A stretch of 64,000 nt of DNA from NCBI RefSeq assembly GCF_003268775.1, contig NZ_QLSU01000011.1, positions 238,437 to 302,436 of the forward strand. The letters run 5' to 3'. The DNA comes from Paraburkholderia unamae. Its GTDB lineage: Bacteria; Pseudomonadota; Gammaproteobacteria; Burkholderiales; Burkholderiaceae. Below are positions 8,075 through 16,207 of this stretch, in pieces (position 1 is the first letter of the stretch; each line of letters begins with the position of its first letter). The position numbers and the translations under genes are program-made. The notes below the pieces were generated by a model that was not told the DNA's origin, did not search any database, and worked only from the letters and a program-made list of their open reading frames with translations.

Positions 8075-9058
8075 TCAGCGATTCACATCGACCACGAGCC
8101 GCCCGCGCACGTGCCCGGCGAGCAACTCGCCAGCGGCCGGAATGGCTTCGGCAAGCCCGATTTCGCGCGTGATGGTGTCCAGTTGCTTGAGATCGAGCGT
8201 TTCGCCCAGCGCTTGCCACGCCTTCTCCCGCTCGGCGAACGGACGCGTAACGCTGTTGATGCCAAAGAGGCTCACGCCGCGCAGGATGAACGGCGCGACC
8301 GTTGCCGGAAAATCCATGCCTTGCGCGAGGCCGCAGGCCGCAACGGCGCCGTCCGCACGCAGGCTCGCGCAGACGTTCGCGAGCGTATGGCCGCCGACCG
8401 AATCGATTGCGGCAGCCCAGCGTTCTTTTTGCAGCGGGCGGCCGGGCTCGGAAAACGAGGCGCGATCGATGACCTCTACAGCACCGAGCTGCTTCAGATA
8501 GTCCGCTTCCTGCAACCGGCCGGTGGACGCCACCACGCGATAGCCGCGGCGCGTGAGCAGCGCAATGGCGAAGCTGCCCACGCCGCCGTTGGCGCCCGTC
8601 ACCAGCACTTCGCCATGCGCGGGCGTGAGGCCGTGCCGCTCCAGCGCGAGAATGCAAAGCATGGCCGTGTAACCGGCGGTGCCGACCGCCATCGTCTGCC
8701 GTGGCGTGAAGCCGGCGGGCAGCGGAATGAGCCATTCGCCCTTGACGCGCGCCTTTTGCGCCAGGCCGCCCCAGTGCTGCTCGCCCACGCCCCAGCCGTT
8801 GAGCACGACCCTGTCGCCCACTGCGTACGCGGCGTTCGCGCTTTGGGCGACCGTGCCAGCGAAGTCGATGCCGGGCACCATCGGAAAGCTGCGCACCACC
8901 GGCCCTTTGCCGGTGATGGCGAGTCCGTCCTTGTAGTTCAGCGTGCTGTGGCTGACATCGACGAGCACGTCGCCTTCCGGCAGCCGTGCCTCGTCGATTT
9001 CGGCGACGCTCGCGCCATACGTTCCGGATTCCTTATCAATGAGAATGGCTTTGAACAT
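8075..9058 (-). CDS. acuI: YhdH/AcuI-type NADPH-dependent oxidoreductase (acrylyl-CoA reductase family)
   Basis: 327-residue medium-chain dehydrogenase/reductase without zinc-binding cysteines. The start (MFKAILIDKESGTYGASV) and the segments STLNYKDGLAITGKGPVVR and FPMVPGIDFAGTV are typical of YhdH/AcuI, which reduces acryloyl-CoA to propionyl-CoA with NADPH. Related enzymes reduce quinones. The nucleotide site is VTGANGGVGSFA. ATG 9058 follows AGGAG. The gene lies 46 bases behind a TetR regulator on the same strand, so the two form an operon controlled by the operator at 9752-9766. The gene symbol reflects family membership; the natural substrate here may be another electrophilic enone or quinone. 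Confidence 0.82.
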   Translation of the reverse strand: MFKAILIDKESGTYGASVAEIDEARLPEGDVLVDVSHSTLNYKDGLAITGKGPVVRSFPMVPGIDFAGTVAQSANAAYAVGDRVVLNGWGVGEQHWGGLAQKARVKGEWLIPLPAGFTPRQTMAVGTAGYTAMLCILALERHGLTPAHGEVLVTGANGGVGSFAIALLTRRGYRVVASTGRLQEADYLKQLGAVEVIDRASFSEPGRPLQKERWAAAIDSVGGHTLANVCASLRADGAVAACGLAQGMDFPATVAPFILRGVSLFGINSVTRPFAEREKAWQALGETLDLKQLDTITREIGLAEAIPAAGELLAGHVRGRLVVDVNR

Positions 9059-9104
9059 GATGTATTTCGCTCCTGAAGCAATGATCGGTTGACGTTTCGG
9101 CCGG

Positions 9105-9740
9105 TTATGCGCGAGGCAGCCCGGCAATGAATCCATTGAAGAATGTGCCGAGCGGAGCCGCGCTGCGCACGAGCCGCGCGCGCAGCACCGCGCCTTCCCA
9201 GCCGATCCAGAAAAAAGCGGCCAGTGCGGCAAGGTCGATGCGCTTCGCGAGCACACCCTCGCGCTGTGCTTCGCGCAGGCAGGCGACAACGCGCGCCTGC
9301 CAGCCCTGAAGAATGCGCTCCAGCGTTTCGCGGAAGTCTTCCGGCAGGATATCGACCTCCACGCCCAGGTTGCCCACGAGGCAGCCACGCGTGTAGCCGT
9401 GGCGCGCCATGCCTTTGCTCGCGTCTTCGACGAAGGCGCCGAGGCGTTCCAGCGCGGGCCGCGTGTCGTCCAGCAGCCAGCGGTCGAGCTTCGCGCAGAA
9501 GTACGTGTCGTACGCGGCCATGAGTTCGCGCCCGAACGCTTCCTTGCTCTCGAAGTAGTGATAGAACGAGCCCTTGGGAATATTCACGCGCTTGAGCAGT
9601 GCTTCGAGACCCGTGGCCGCGAAGCTCTGCTCGGTCAGCATTTCCATGCCCGCGCGAATGAGCGTTTCGCGCGTGTCGGCGTGAGCGCGCGGATCTTTGG
9701 GCGGCCTGCCGCGACGTGGCTTGACGATGTTGGGTTCCAT
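9105..9740 (-). CDS. TetR-family regulator, AcuR/NemR-like
   Basis: 211 residues from ATG 9740. The RRGRPPK tail precedes a standard TetR helix-turn-helix ending in IPKGSFYHYFESKEAFG (residues about 54-70). The ligand domain contains GYTRGCLVGNLGVEVD with Cys120, a context conserved in NemR-like electrophile sensors. That this cysteine senses redox stress is inference. It heads an operon with the YhdH/AcuI-type reductase. There is no ribosome site before the ATG: the promoter -10 ends eight bases upstream, so the transcript is probably leaderless. An inverted repeat in the promoter spacer suggests autorepression. Confidence 0.85.
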   Translation of the reverse strand: MEPNIVKPRRGRPPKDPRAHADTRETLIRAGMEMLTEQSFAATGLEALLKRVNIPKGSFYHYFESKEAFGRELMAAYDTYFCAKLDRWLLDDTRPALERLGAFVEDASKGMARHGYTRGCLVGNLGVEVDILPEDFRETLERILQGWQARVVACLREAQREGVLAKRIDLAALAAFFWIGWEGAVLRARLVRSAAPLGTFFNGFIAGLPRA

Positions 9741-9747
9741 GACGGCG

Positions 9748-9776
9748 ATATTAGACCGATCGTCTATAAAATTCAA
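9748..9776 (-). promoter_or_regulatory. Promoter with overlapping NemR-like operator
   Basis: On the minus strand TTGAAT (9776-9771) and TAATAT (9753-9748) are 17 bases apart, a good sigma-70 promoter. The spacer carries TAGAC-N5-GTCTA (9752-9766), one base shorter than the TAGACC-N4-GGTCTA box described for NemR. The ATG begins eight bases after the -10. Confidence 0.75.
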
Positions 9777-9798
9777 GCCCGCTGCTTCAGGCGTCTGT

Positions 9799-10815
9799 TC
9801 AGTGGGCGAGCGTTTCCAGTTCTCCGCGCAATACGCCCCAGAGCGTGCGGGCGGCCATGGCGAGCAACAGCACCGTCACGCTGGCCAGCAGGAAGATCGC
9901 GATGCCGTGCGTGACGACGCCCGGCGCGTGATCGGCGTAGCGCACGGCGCTGACCGCGGAGCCCGCGAGCGGAAAGCTCACGGCCCACCAGGCGAGGCGA
10001 AACGGGCAGGCCTTCGCGAGATAGCGCAAGCGGCCCGCGAGCACGGCGAGGAGAAAGAGCGTGAGCATGTAGAGCGCGTCGGCGAAGCGATCGACTTCAC
10101 CAACCACGGTCACGTAGGCGGAAAAGCCCACGGCGAACGGGGCGAGCAGAATGAGCAGCGATGGCTGCAAGCTCGCCGCTATCGGCTCCTCGAACATGAG
10201 GCGCGAAAGGATGAGCGTGAAGAGCGGCACCGCGAAAAAGAGGCCGACGGCAAGCGCGAGCAGCAAAAAGCCGTGGATGCCCGTGATCTGGACGGCGGGC
10301 GCGGCGAGCGGAATATCGATCAGGCCCACCACGGGCACGATCCACGCGGGCGTGGCGTGGGCCGGATGCTGGCGCTGGCTGAGCCAGCGCATGATGACGA
10401 ACCACGCGAACACGGTCATGCCGATCGCGCCGACGATCCAGACGGCGCGCGCGAACGGCACGCTCACATCGGCGAGCGACACGGGCAGCAGCAACAGGCT
10501 GATGAACAACGTGCCAAACAGATTGCCCGCGATCGGATGGTCGAATTCGGCTTTCACGGCCTGGGGCGCGGTGAGCCATTTGGTGGCGTAGCCGAAGCCG
10601 ATCAGCAGGAAGGCCAGCACGGCGAGCGCGCCAATGGCCTGGGCGATCCATAGCGGCATGCCATACACACGATGCGCGAGACGCCACGCCGACGAGAGGC
10701 CCGAGAGCCCCATGACCGATCCGAACAACGCCACGGGCAGGTAGCCGAGGCGGCCGGCCTGGGCGGTGGCGACCGGGCTGCCATAGGCGGCCGGCGTATC
10801 GATGCGTTCGCTCAT
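9799..10815 (-). CDS. SLAC1/TehA-type anion or dicarboxylate transporter
   Basis: 338-residue integral membrane protein with about ten hydrophobic segments, starting MSERIDTPAAYG after a good AGGAG site. Features of the tellurite-resistance/dicarboxylate transporter (SLAC1) family include the first helix GYLPVALFGSVMGLSGLSSAW, the conserved phenylalanine-rich pore helices and FWALxxFPLA-like WWAVSFPLAGSAV near the end. Family members conduct anions such as chloride, nitrate, sulfite or malate, and this one cannot be assigned. It lies upstream of the TetR operon on the same strand, 58 bases apart, but the promoter at 9748-9776 separates them. Confidence 0.82.
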   Translation of the reverse strand: MSERIDTPAAYGSPVATAQAGRLGYLPVALFGSVMGLSGLSSAWRLAHRVYGMPLWIAQAIGALAVLAFLLIGFGYATKWLTAPQAVKAEFDHPIAGNLFGTLFISLLLLPVSLADVSVPFARAVWIVGAIGMTVFAWFVIMRWLSQRQHPAHATPAWIVPVVGLIDIPLAAPAVQITGIHGFLLLALAVGLFFAVPLFTLILSRLMFEEPIAASLQPSLLILLAPFAVGFSAYVTVVGEVDRFADALYMLTLFLLAVLAGRLRYLAKACPFRLAWWAVSFPLAGSAVSAVRYADHAPGVVTHGIAIFLLASVTVLLLAMAARTLWGVLRGELETLAH

Positions 10816-10973
10816 GCGTGGCTCCTCGCCGGATGGAAACGCGCGGTGAGAAAACGGCGTGCGCGCCGTCGAATGTTTTCAAATGTTGGGTGTGCGAAAC
10901 AGGCATCGCGGTTTTGCCCACGAAGCGATCATAGCCGGTTTGACCCGACAATCGTTGCGCATGTGCCCACGCT

Positions 10974-11906
10974 TCAAAGCCGCTCGATCAAGCGCGGTTC
11001 GCTGTGCGCGCAATAGTCGTGACAGGCCGCGCGCGCGGCGTTGGCGGCGCCGTGCACGACGAGCGGCGCATCGGTGCGGCGTGACATGGAGACGACGATG
11101 GAGGGCGGCAGCGGCTGCAATGGCAATTCGACCACTTCGCCGCGCGCGATCAGGTCGTCGACGAAAAGGCGCGGAATGGCGGCTACGCCAAAGCCGTCGC
11201 GCACCAGTTGCACGATGACCGAGATCGAGGGCGAGCCGGTGATGCGGGTGTCGGAAAGGCTCACGCCGTTGGCAAGCGCGAGCTTGCTCACGATGTCTTC
11301 GAGCGCGCGATGCGGCGCGGTGCCCCGGCCGAACGTGAGGATGGGATGCTGGAGCACGCGGCGCGCGAGGCCGCTGCGCGAGGGCGGCAGCAAGCCCGCG
11401 CGCGCGATCCAGTGCACGGGGTAGTTCGCGAGCGCGTTGCACACCACGGAGGTTTCGTCGCTGCCTTCCACGCGAATGATCAGATCCAGCTCGCCCGCCA
11501 TGAGGCGGCGTTGCAGCACCACGCTCACGTCCACGGCCAGTTCCACTTCGAGTTGCGGATAGTCCTGGCTGAGCCGGCGCATGTAGTCGGCAAGCCAGCT
11601 GTGCACCACCGTTTCGATCACGCCCAGGCGCAGCTTGCCGCGCATCGCGCCTTCGGTGGAGGCGGCGGCCTGAAGCTGGCGCGTGGCGTCGACCACGGCC
11701 TTCGCGTAGCCGAGCAGATATTCGCCGTTGGGCGTGAGCCGGAATTCGCGGCTCTCGCGGTCGACCAGCACGGTCTGCAATTCGTCTTCGAGCGCCTTGA
11801 GGCGCTGCGAAATGGCGGCGGGCGTGGCGTGCAGCGCGGTGGCCGTCGTGCGAAAGCTGCGCAGCTTCGCAAGCGTGACGAAGGTTTCCAGAAATCGCGT
11901 ATTCAT
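10974..11906 (-). CDS. LysR-type transcriptional regulator
   Basis: 310 residues. The N-terminal winged helix-turn-helix is typical (FLETFVTLAKLRSFRTTATALHATPAAIS, then QRLKALEDELQTVLVDRE), followed by a type 2 periplasmic-binding-like effector domain from about residue 90. It is divergent from the DUF1445 hydro-lyase and MFS gene pair (190-base gap), which it most likely activates. LysR proteins usually bind T-N11-A boxes in such gaps; the AT-rich part at 11960-12035 is the natural place, but I could not pin a site. Confidence 0.88.
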   Translation of the reverse strand: MNTRFLETFVTLAKLRSFRTTATALHATPAAISQRLKALEDELQTVLVDRESREFRLTPNGEYLLGYAKAVVDATRQLQAAASTEGAMRGKLRLGVIETVVHSWLADYMRRLSQDYPQLEVELAVDVSVVLQRRLMAGELDLIIRVEGSDETSVVCNALANYPVHWIARAGLLPPSRSGLARRVLQHPILTFGRGTAPHRALEDIVSKLALANGVSLSDTRITGSPSISVIVQLVRDGFGVAAIPRLFVDDLIARGEVVELPLQPLPPSIVVSMSRRTDAPLVVHGAANAARAACHDYCAHSEPRLIERL

Positions 11907-12096
11907 GGCGCGCGTGAGTGGAGAGGGCGAGGGCGGTCAAAAAAACTGCGGGAAAACCCGTAAATCCGTTAAGAAATTCTATTCGCGAGACCGAAGAAAA
12001 ACTAGTTGGCGTCAATTTTCTGTCTTTTCTATGCTTCGCCCTAACGAGTCGGCGTAGCACCGCGCCGCCCTGAATTTCACGTCACGCCCCGAGACC

Positions 12097-12870
12097 ATGA
12101 CTCCATACGAATTCCGACTTGCCGTGCGCACCCACGATTTTCGCGGTCCCACCGCGGGCCATTGCGGCGAGTATGCGCAAGCCAATCTGGCAATCCTGCC
12201 CGAGTCGCATGCGCACGATTTCCTGCGCTTTTGTCATGCGAATCCGAAGGCGTGCCCGTTGCTCGGCGTGGGTGAGCCCGGCGATTTTCACGTGGCCATG
12301 CTCGGACGCGATATCGATATCCGCAACGACGTGCCCGCTTACAACGTGTATCGATACGGCGAGTTGAGCGAGCGCGTCGGCTCGCTCGAAGCGATCTGGC
12401 AGGACGATTTCGTCGTGTTTGCGATTGGCTGCTCGTTTTCGTTCGAGCACATGCTTGCGCTCGAAGGCATTGCGCTGCGCCATGTCGAGGCGCGCTGCAA
12501 CGTGCCGATGTATCGCACGCGCCGTGAGAACCGGCGCGCGGGCGTGTTCGGCGGCGAACTGGTGGTGTCGATGCGCCCCATGCGCGGGCCCGACGCGATA
12601 CGCGCGGTGCAGATCACGAGCCGCTTTCCGGCCGTGCATGGCGCGCCGGTGCATATCGGCGACCCGGCGGAGCTGGGCATTGCCGATCTCGCGCGGCCCG
12701 ATTTCGGCGACGCGGTCGCGATACGCGCGGGCGAGCTGCCCGTGTTCTGGGCCTGCGGCGTCACCGCGCAAACGGCGTTGATGGACGCGAAGCTGCCGCT
12801 TGCTATCGCGCACGCGCCGGGCCACATGCTCATGACCGATATCACCAACGCTTCGCTGGCCGTTTTCTAG
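12097..12870 (+). CDS. Putative hydro-lyase / D-glutamate cyclase-like protein (DUF1445)
   Basis: 257 residues covering the whole DUF1445 family length: N-terminal 'GPTAGHCGEYAQANLAILP', the central GCSFSFEHMLALEGIALRH and the C-terminal CGVTAQTALMDAKLPLAI with HAPGHMLMTD. These are the conserved family blocks. Mammalian relatives convert D-glutamate to 5-oxo-D-proline. Bacterial members sit beside amino acid or organic acid uptake genes and are usually named hydro-lyases. Here an MFS transporter follows 43 bases downstream and a LysR gene is divergent, suggesting import and first-step conversion of a small acid. Substrate not proven. Confidence 0.85.
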   Translation: MTPYEFRLAVRTHDFRGPTAGHCGEYAQANLAILPESHAHDFLRFCHANPKACPLLGVGEPGDFHVAMLGRDIDIRNDVPAYNVYRYGELSERVGSLEAIWQDDFVVFAIGCSFSFEHMLALEGIALRHVEARCNVPMYRTRRENRRAGVFGGELVVSMRPMRGPDAIRAVQITSRFPAVHGAPVHIGDPAELGIADLARPDFGDAVAIRAGELPVFWACGVTAQTALMDAKLPLAIAHAPGHMLMTDITNASLAVF

Positions 12871-12913
12871 CGCCCGCTGAATTCATTAGTACGTCTATCA
12901 ACAGGAGCCACAG

Positions 12914-14218
12914 ATGGACAGCAAGACACTCGCGGCGTCCGCCGTCGAATCCGCGCCTTCGTCCGACGCAGCCGTGCGGGAGCGCTCGTGGTATGTGGAT
13001 GCGTCGCCGCAGGCGCGCCAGGCGTTCTGGAGTTGCAAGGTCGGCTACATGCTCGACGGTATGGATACGCAAATGCTGTCGTTCGTGATCCCGACGCTCG
13101 TGGCGAGTTGGGGCATCAGCCTTGGCGACGCCGGGTTCATCGGCACGCTCACGCTGCTTTCCTCGGCGCTGGGCGGGTGGCTGGCGGGCATACTCTCTGA
13201 CCGCATCGGCCGCGTGCGTACGCTGCAAATTACCGTGCTGTGGTTTGCGATTTTCACCGGGCTGTGCGGACTCGCGCAGAGCTACGGCCAGTTGCTCGCC
13301 GCGCGCGCGTTGATGGGCTTCGGTTTTGGCGGCGAATGGACGGCGGGCGCGGTGTTGATCGGTGAAGTGATTCGCGCGAAGGATCGCGGCAAGGCGGTGG
13401 GGCTCGTGCAATCGGGCTGGGCGCTCGGCTGGGGCCTTGCCGCGATGCTTTACGCCGTGTTGTTTTCGGTGCTGCCCGCGGGGCTCGCCTGGCGTTCGCT
13501 CTTTCTCGTCGGTCTCGTGCCCGCGTTGCTGGTGCTCGTGATCCGGCGATATGTCAAGGAACCCGAAGTATTCTCGCAAGCGAAGGCCGCCCAGGCCGAG
13601 GCGGGCGACCGGCCGCGCTTCACCGAAATCTTCGCGCCGAAGCTGCTTTCCACGACCTTGCGCGCGGCGCTCCTCACAACCGGCGCGCAAGGCGGCTACT
13701 ACGCGATCACCACCTGGCTGCCCACGTTTCTCAAGAACGAGCGCCATCTCACCGTCATGGGCACGGGCGGCTATCTCGCGATGATCATCGCGGGCTCGTA
13801 CGTGGGCTATCTGTCGAGCGCGTGGCTCACCGACCGGCTCGGCCGCAAGCCGAATTTCATCCTGTTCGCGGCGGGCTCCATGGCGATTGCATTCGCTTAT
13901 ACCTCGCTGCCGTTCACGAACGCCGCGATGCTGTGGCTCGGCTTTCCGCTTGGCTTTTTCGCGTCGGGCATTTTCTCGGGTATGGGCGCGTTTCTCACGG
14001 AACTCTTTCCCACGCGCGTGCGGGGTTCGGGGCAGGGCTTCTGCTACAACGTGGGCCGCGCCGTCGGCGCGTTGTTCCCGTTCCTGATTGGCGCGCTCGC
14101 GAAGCAGTTCGGCCTTGGGCCGAGCATCGGCATCTTCGCGATCATCGCCTACGGCGTGCTGATCGTGGCCGCGCTCACGCTGCCGGAAACGCGTGGACGC
14201 GAACTCGAATCGGCTTGA
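12914..14218 (+). CDS. MFS transporter, aromatic/organic acid or sialate type
   Basis: 434 residues, twelve predicted membrane segments, starting after an AGGAG site. Two MFS signature loops are visible: GWLAGILSDRIGRVR after helix 2 and WLTDRLGRKPN in the equivalent position of the second half. GFGFGGEWTAGAVLIGE in helix 4 is typical of the metabolite:H+ symporter subgroup. The hydrophilic N-terminus (~40 residues) carries no signal. It is probably co-transcribed with the DUF1445 hydro-lyase, and together they would import and process one substrate. A hairpin ends the unit. Confidence 0.85.
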   Translation: MDSKTLAASAVESAPSSDAAVRERSWYVDASPQARQAFWSCKVGYMLDGMDTQMLSFVIPTLVASWGISLGDAGFIGTLTLLSSALGGWLAGILSDRIGRVRTLQITVLWFAIFTGLCGLAQSYGQLLAARALMGFGFGGEWTAGAVLIGEVIRAKDRGKAVGLVQSGWALGWGLAAMLYAVLFSVLPAGLAWRSLFLVGLVPALLVLVIRRYVKEPEVFSQAKAAQAEAGDRPRFTEIFAPKLLSTTLRAALLTTGAQGGYYAITTWLPTFLKNERHLTVMGTGGYLAMIIAGSYVGYLSSAWLTDRLGRKPNFILFAAGSMAIAFAYTSLPFTNAAMLWLGFPLGFFASGIFSGMGAFLTELFPTRVRGSGQGFCYNVGRAVGALFPFLIGALAKQFGLGPSIGIFAIIAYGVLIVAALTLPETRGRELESA

Positions 14219-14251
14219 GGAAGCCAATGACGCCGCAAATAACGTAATCCA

Positions 14252-14280
14252 CGCTAACGGCGCGTAATGTGCCGTTAGCG
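14252..14280. terminator. Hairpin between convergent genes
   Basis: CGCTAACGGC and GCCGTTAGCG pair perfectly (10 bp) around GCGTAATGT. There is no T run on either side, but its place between the convergent MFS and flavin reductase genes suggests termination. Confidence 0.55.
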
Positions 14281-14292
14281 CTGGTAGCGCCG

Positions 14293-14880
14293 CTACGCGA
14301 GTTCGCGCGCCTTGATCGTATCGCCGGCGCGCACGAAATTGCCCGCACCGAGATGGTGGATCGTGTGCAGGTCGGCGTTGCTGCTGTCGAGTTCCCAGTG
14401 GCCGTTGCGGAACGCGCGCGGATCGGCTGCGGCGGCGACCACTTCGGCAAAGCAGGTGTCGTAGGCGTCTTCGGTGTGGCGCTCGGGAATCAGGCGACAT
14501 TCCATCCACGCGGAGCAACCGGCTTCGAGCAACGGCAGTCCGAGCTTCGGGCCCGTGACGGCGGCGATATCGAAGCGCTGGAACTTGTCGGTGTCGCGGC
14601 CGCTCACGCTGCCCACGGCGTAGGTGAGGTCGATCGCGGCGGCACCCGGAATGATCACGCCGAACGTGCCGCTCGCGTTGATGAGTTCGCGCGTGAACGT
14701 GCGCTTGTCGATGACGATGGCGATGCGCGGCGGCGTGAATTCCACAGGCATGGACCACGCGGCGGCCATCACGTTGCGGCGTTTGCCGTCGCTGCTCGTG
14801 ACGAGCACGGTGGGGCCGTGATTGATGAGGCGGCTGGCATGCTCAAGCGCTACGGGCGCGAAAGTCGGGAGGGTTTCCAT
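14293..14880 (-). CDS. Flavin reductase-like FMN-binding protein
   Basis: 195 residues of the flavin reductase-like domain. The conserved part NVMAAAWSMPVEFTPPRIAIVIDK (residues about 36-59) is the FMN/pyrimidine-contact region of the family, followed by NASGTFGVIIPG and a GRDTDKFQRFDI loop. Such proteins either reduce flavin for a partner monooxygenase or are stand-alone FMN proteins. No monooxygenase gene is adjacent. The start ATG 14880 is the natural one for the family. It is transcribed alone and converges on the MFS gene. Confidence 0.82.
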   Translation of the reverse strand: METLPTFAPVALEHASRLINHGPTVLVTSSDGKRRNVMAAAWSMPVEFTPPRIAIVIDKRTFTRELINASGTFGVIIPGAAAIDLTYAVGSVSGRDTDKFQRFDIAAVTGPKLGLPLLEAGCSAWMECRLIPERHTEDAYDTCFAEVVAAAADPRAFRNGHWELDSSNADLHTIHHLGAGNFVRAGDTIKARELA

Positions 14881-14985
14881 GAGGCGTTGGATTCGCTGTG
14901 AGTCGGAACCCGAGCGACTTTACAACAGAAACCCGAAGTCTGCGGCGCGCGGACCTGTGCCGAACTCGGGAAGCGGCAACGGCGC

Positions 14986-16020
14986 TCAAGGCGTTGCCGG
15001 CGGCAGATTCGCCTGCAAGTAAATCGACATCGGCGTTTGCAGCGGCAGGCTCGAAGCCGCGCCGCGCTTGTAGTGGCCCAGGATCACTTCCACGGCGCGC
15101 ACGGCTTCGACGAACGGGCTCTGGTCGAGCACGGCGTCCATCACGCCTTCGGCCAGCAGCGAGCGGCTGATCGCGGTGAGTTCGTGGCCGATCAATACCG
15201 TTGCGTGCTCACGTTTGAGTGCCTTGAGCGCGCGCGCAATGCCTTCGTCGCCAACCGACAGATTGTAGATGCCGCGTAGCGCCGGATATTTCCTGAAGGC
15301 GTCGCGCGTGAGGCGTTCGGTCGATGCGGCATTTTCGTGGCTTTCGAGCGTGGCGACCACCTCGCAGGCCGGAAAGCGGCTGCGCAGCACCGAGCGGAAT
15401 GCGCCGTCGCGCTCCTCGTGGCCCAGGTAGGTGCGCAGGCCTGCCATTACCATGACCTGGCCGCCTGTCTCGCCAAGAAAGCGGCCCATCAGTTCGCCGG
15501 CCGTGCGGCCCGCGCAGCGGTTGTCGATGCCCACGTAGGCGAGCCGGCCCGTGTCGGGCAGATCGCTCGCGATGGTCACGAGCGGCATCTTGCGCGCCAC
15601 GCGCGAGAGCGCGTCCACCACCACGGGATGTTCATATGCCACGACGATCATGCCGTCCGCCTTTTGCGCGGCGCGCTCGATCACGCGCGCGAGCGACTGC
15701 GGTTCGAGGTCGTCGAAGAACGTGAGCTGGCATACCACGCGGTACGTTTCGAACGACTGTTGCGCGAGCTCGAAGCCGTGGCGCAAGGCGAGGTAGTAGG
15801 GCGAGTCGGGCTTCTGCGTGACGATGGCGATACGCAGCCAGCGCACCGAGACTTCGTCGAGCGCGCGATCCATCTTGAGCTTGCGCGCCCATTCGAGCAC
15901 GCGCGCTTCCTTGTCGCGCGCCACGCCGCCTCGCCCGTTGAGCACGCGCTCCACGGTGGAGTAGCTCACGCCCGAGGCTTTCGCGACGTCTTCCATGGTG
16001 GGTTTGCGTCTCGTGTTCAT
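14986..16020 (-). CDS. LacI-family transcriptional regulator
   Basis: 344 residues. The N-terminal helix-turn-helix and hinge are canonical (TMEDVAKASGVSYSTVERVL then NGRGGVARDKEARV). The rest is a periplasmic-binding-protein-like sugar sensor (IAIVTQKPDSPYYLALRHG, TIASDLPDTGRLAYVGIDN). It is divergent from an orphan sugar-binding protein and a fatty acid desaturase and has an 18-base palindrome between them (16090-16107), which is the expected operator. The ligand is probably whatever the binding protein transports. The family is certain; the sugar is not known. Confidence 0.9.
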   Translation of the reverse strand: MNTRRKPTMEDVAKASGVSYSTVERVLNGRGGVARDKEARVLEWARKLKMDRALDEVSVRWLRIAIVTQKPDSPYYLALRHGFELAQQSFETYRVVCQLTFFDDLEPQSLARVIERAAQKADGMIVVAYEHPVVVDALSRVARKMPLVTIASDLPDTGRLAYVGIDNRCAGRTAGELMGRFLGETGGQVMVMAGLRTYLGHEERDGAFRSVLRSRFPACEVVATLESHENAASTERLTRDAFRKYPALRGIYNLSVGDEGIARALKALKREHATVLIGHELTAISRSLLAEGVMDAVLDQSPFVEAVRAVEVILGHYKRGAASSLPLQTPMSIYLQANLPPATP

Positions 16021-16067
16021 GCGCGGCTTCCGTGCCTTTCGTTAGAGGAATGCGATTGCCGGATACG

Positions 16068-16107
16068 TTGAGGGGCGGGTTGAGGAGCGTTGAGGAATTA
16101 TCCTCAA
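16068..16107. promoter_or_regulatory. LacI-type operator with repeated half-sites
   Basis: TTGAGGA-ATTA-TCCTCAA (16090-16107) has perfect seven-base arms. Two more TTGAGG half-sites precede it at 16068 and 16080, 10-12 bases apart, so all lie on about one face of the helix. It sits between the LacI gene and its likely target. Confidence 0.7.
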
Positions 16108-16207
16108 TATTCCGTTTGAGAGCGGAAATTCATTCAACTACATTCTAATCGTCCTGAGCGGGCCATTCCGGGCGGGCAACGACATCACATATATCGGAGA
16201 CATCGTC

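Noticed and set aside
12842..14758. Minus-strand open frame of 638 codons
   Set aside because: It covers the MFS transporter gene, which has twelve membrane segments and a ribosome site. The minus product is Arg/His/Glu-rich low complexity.
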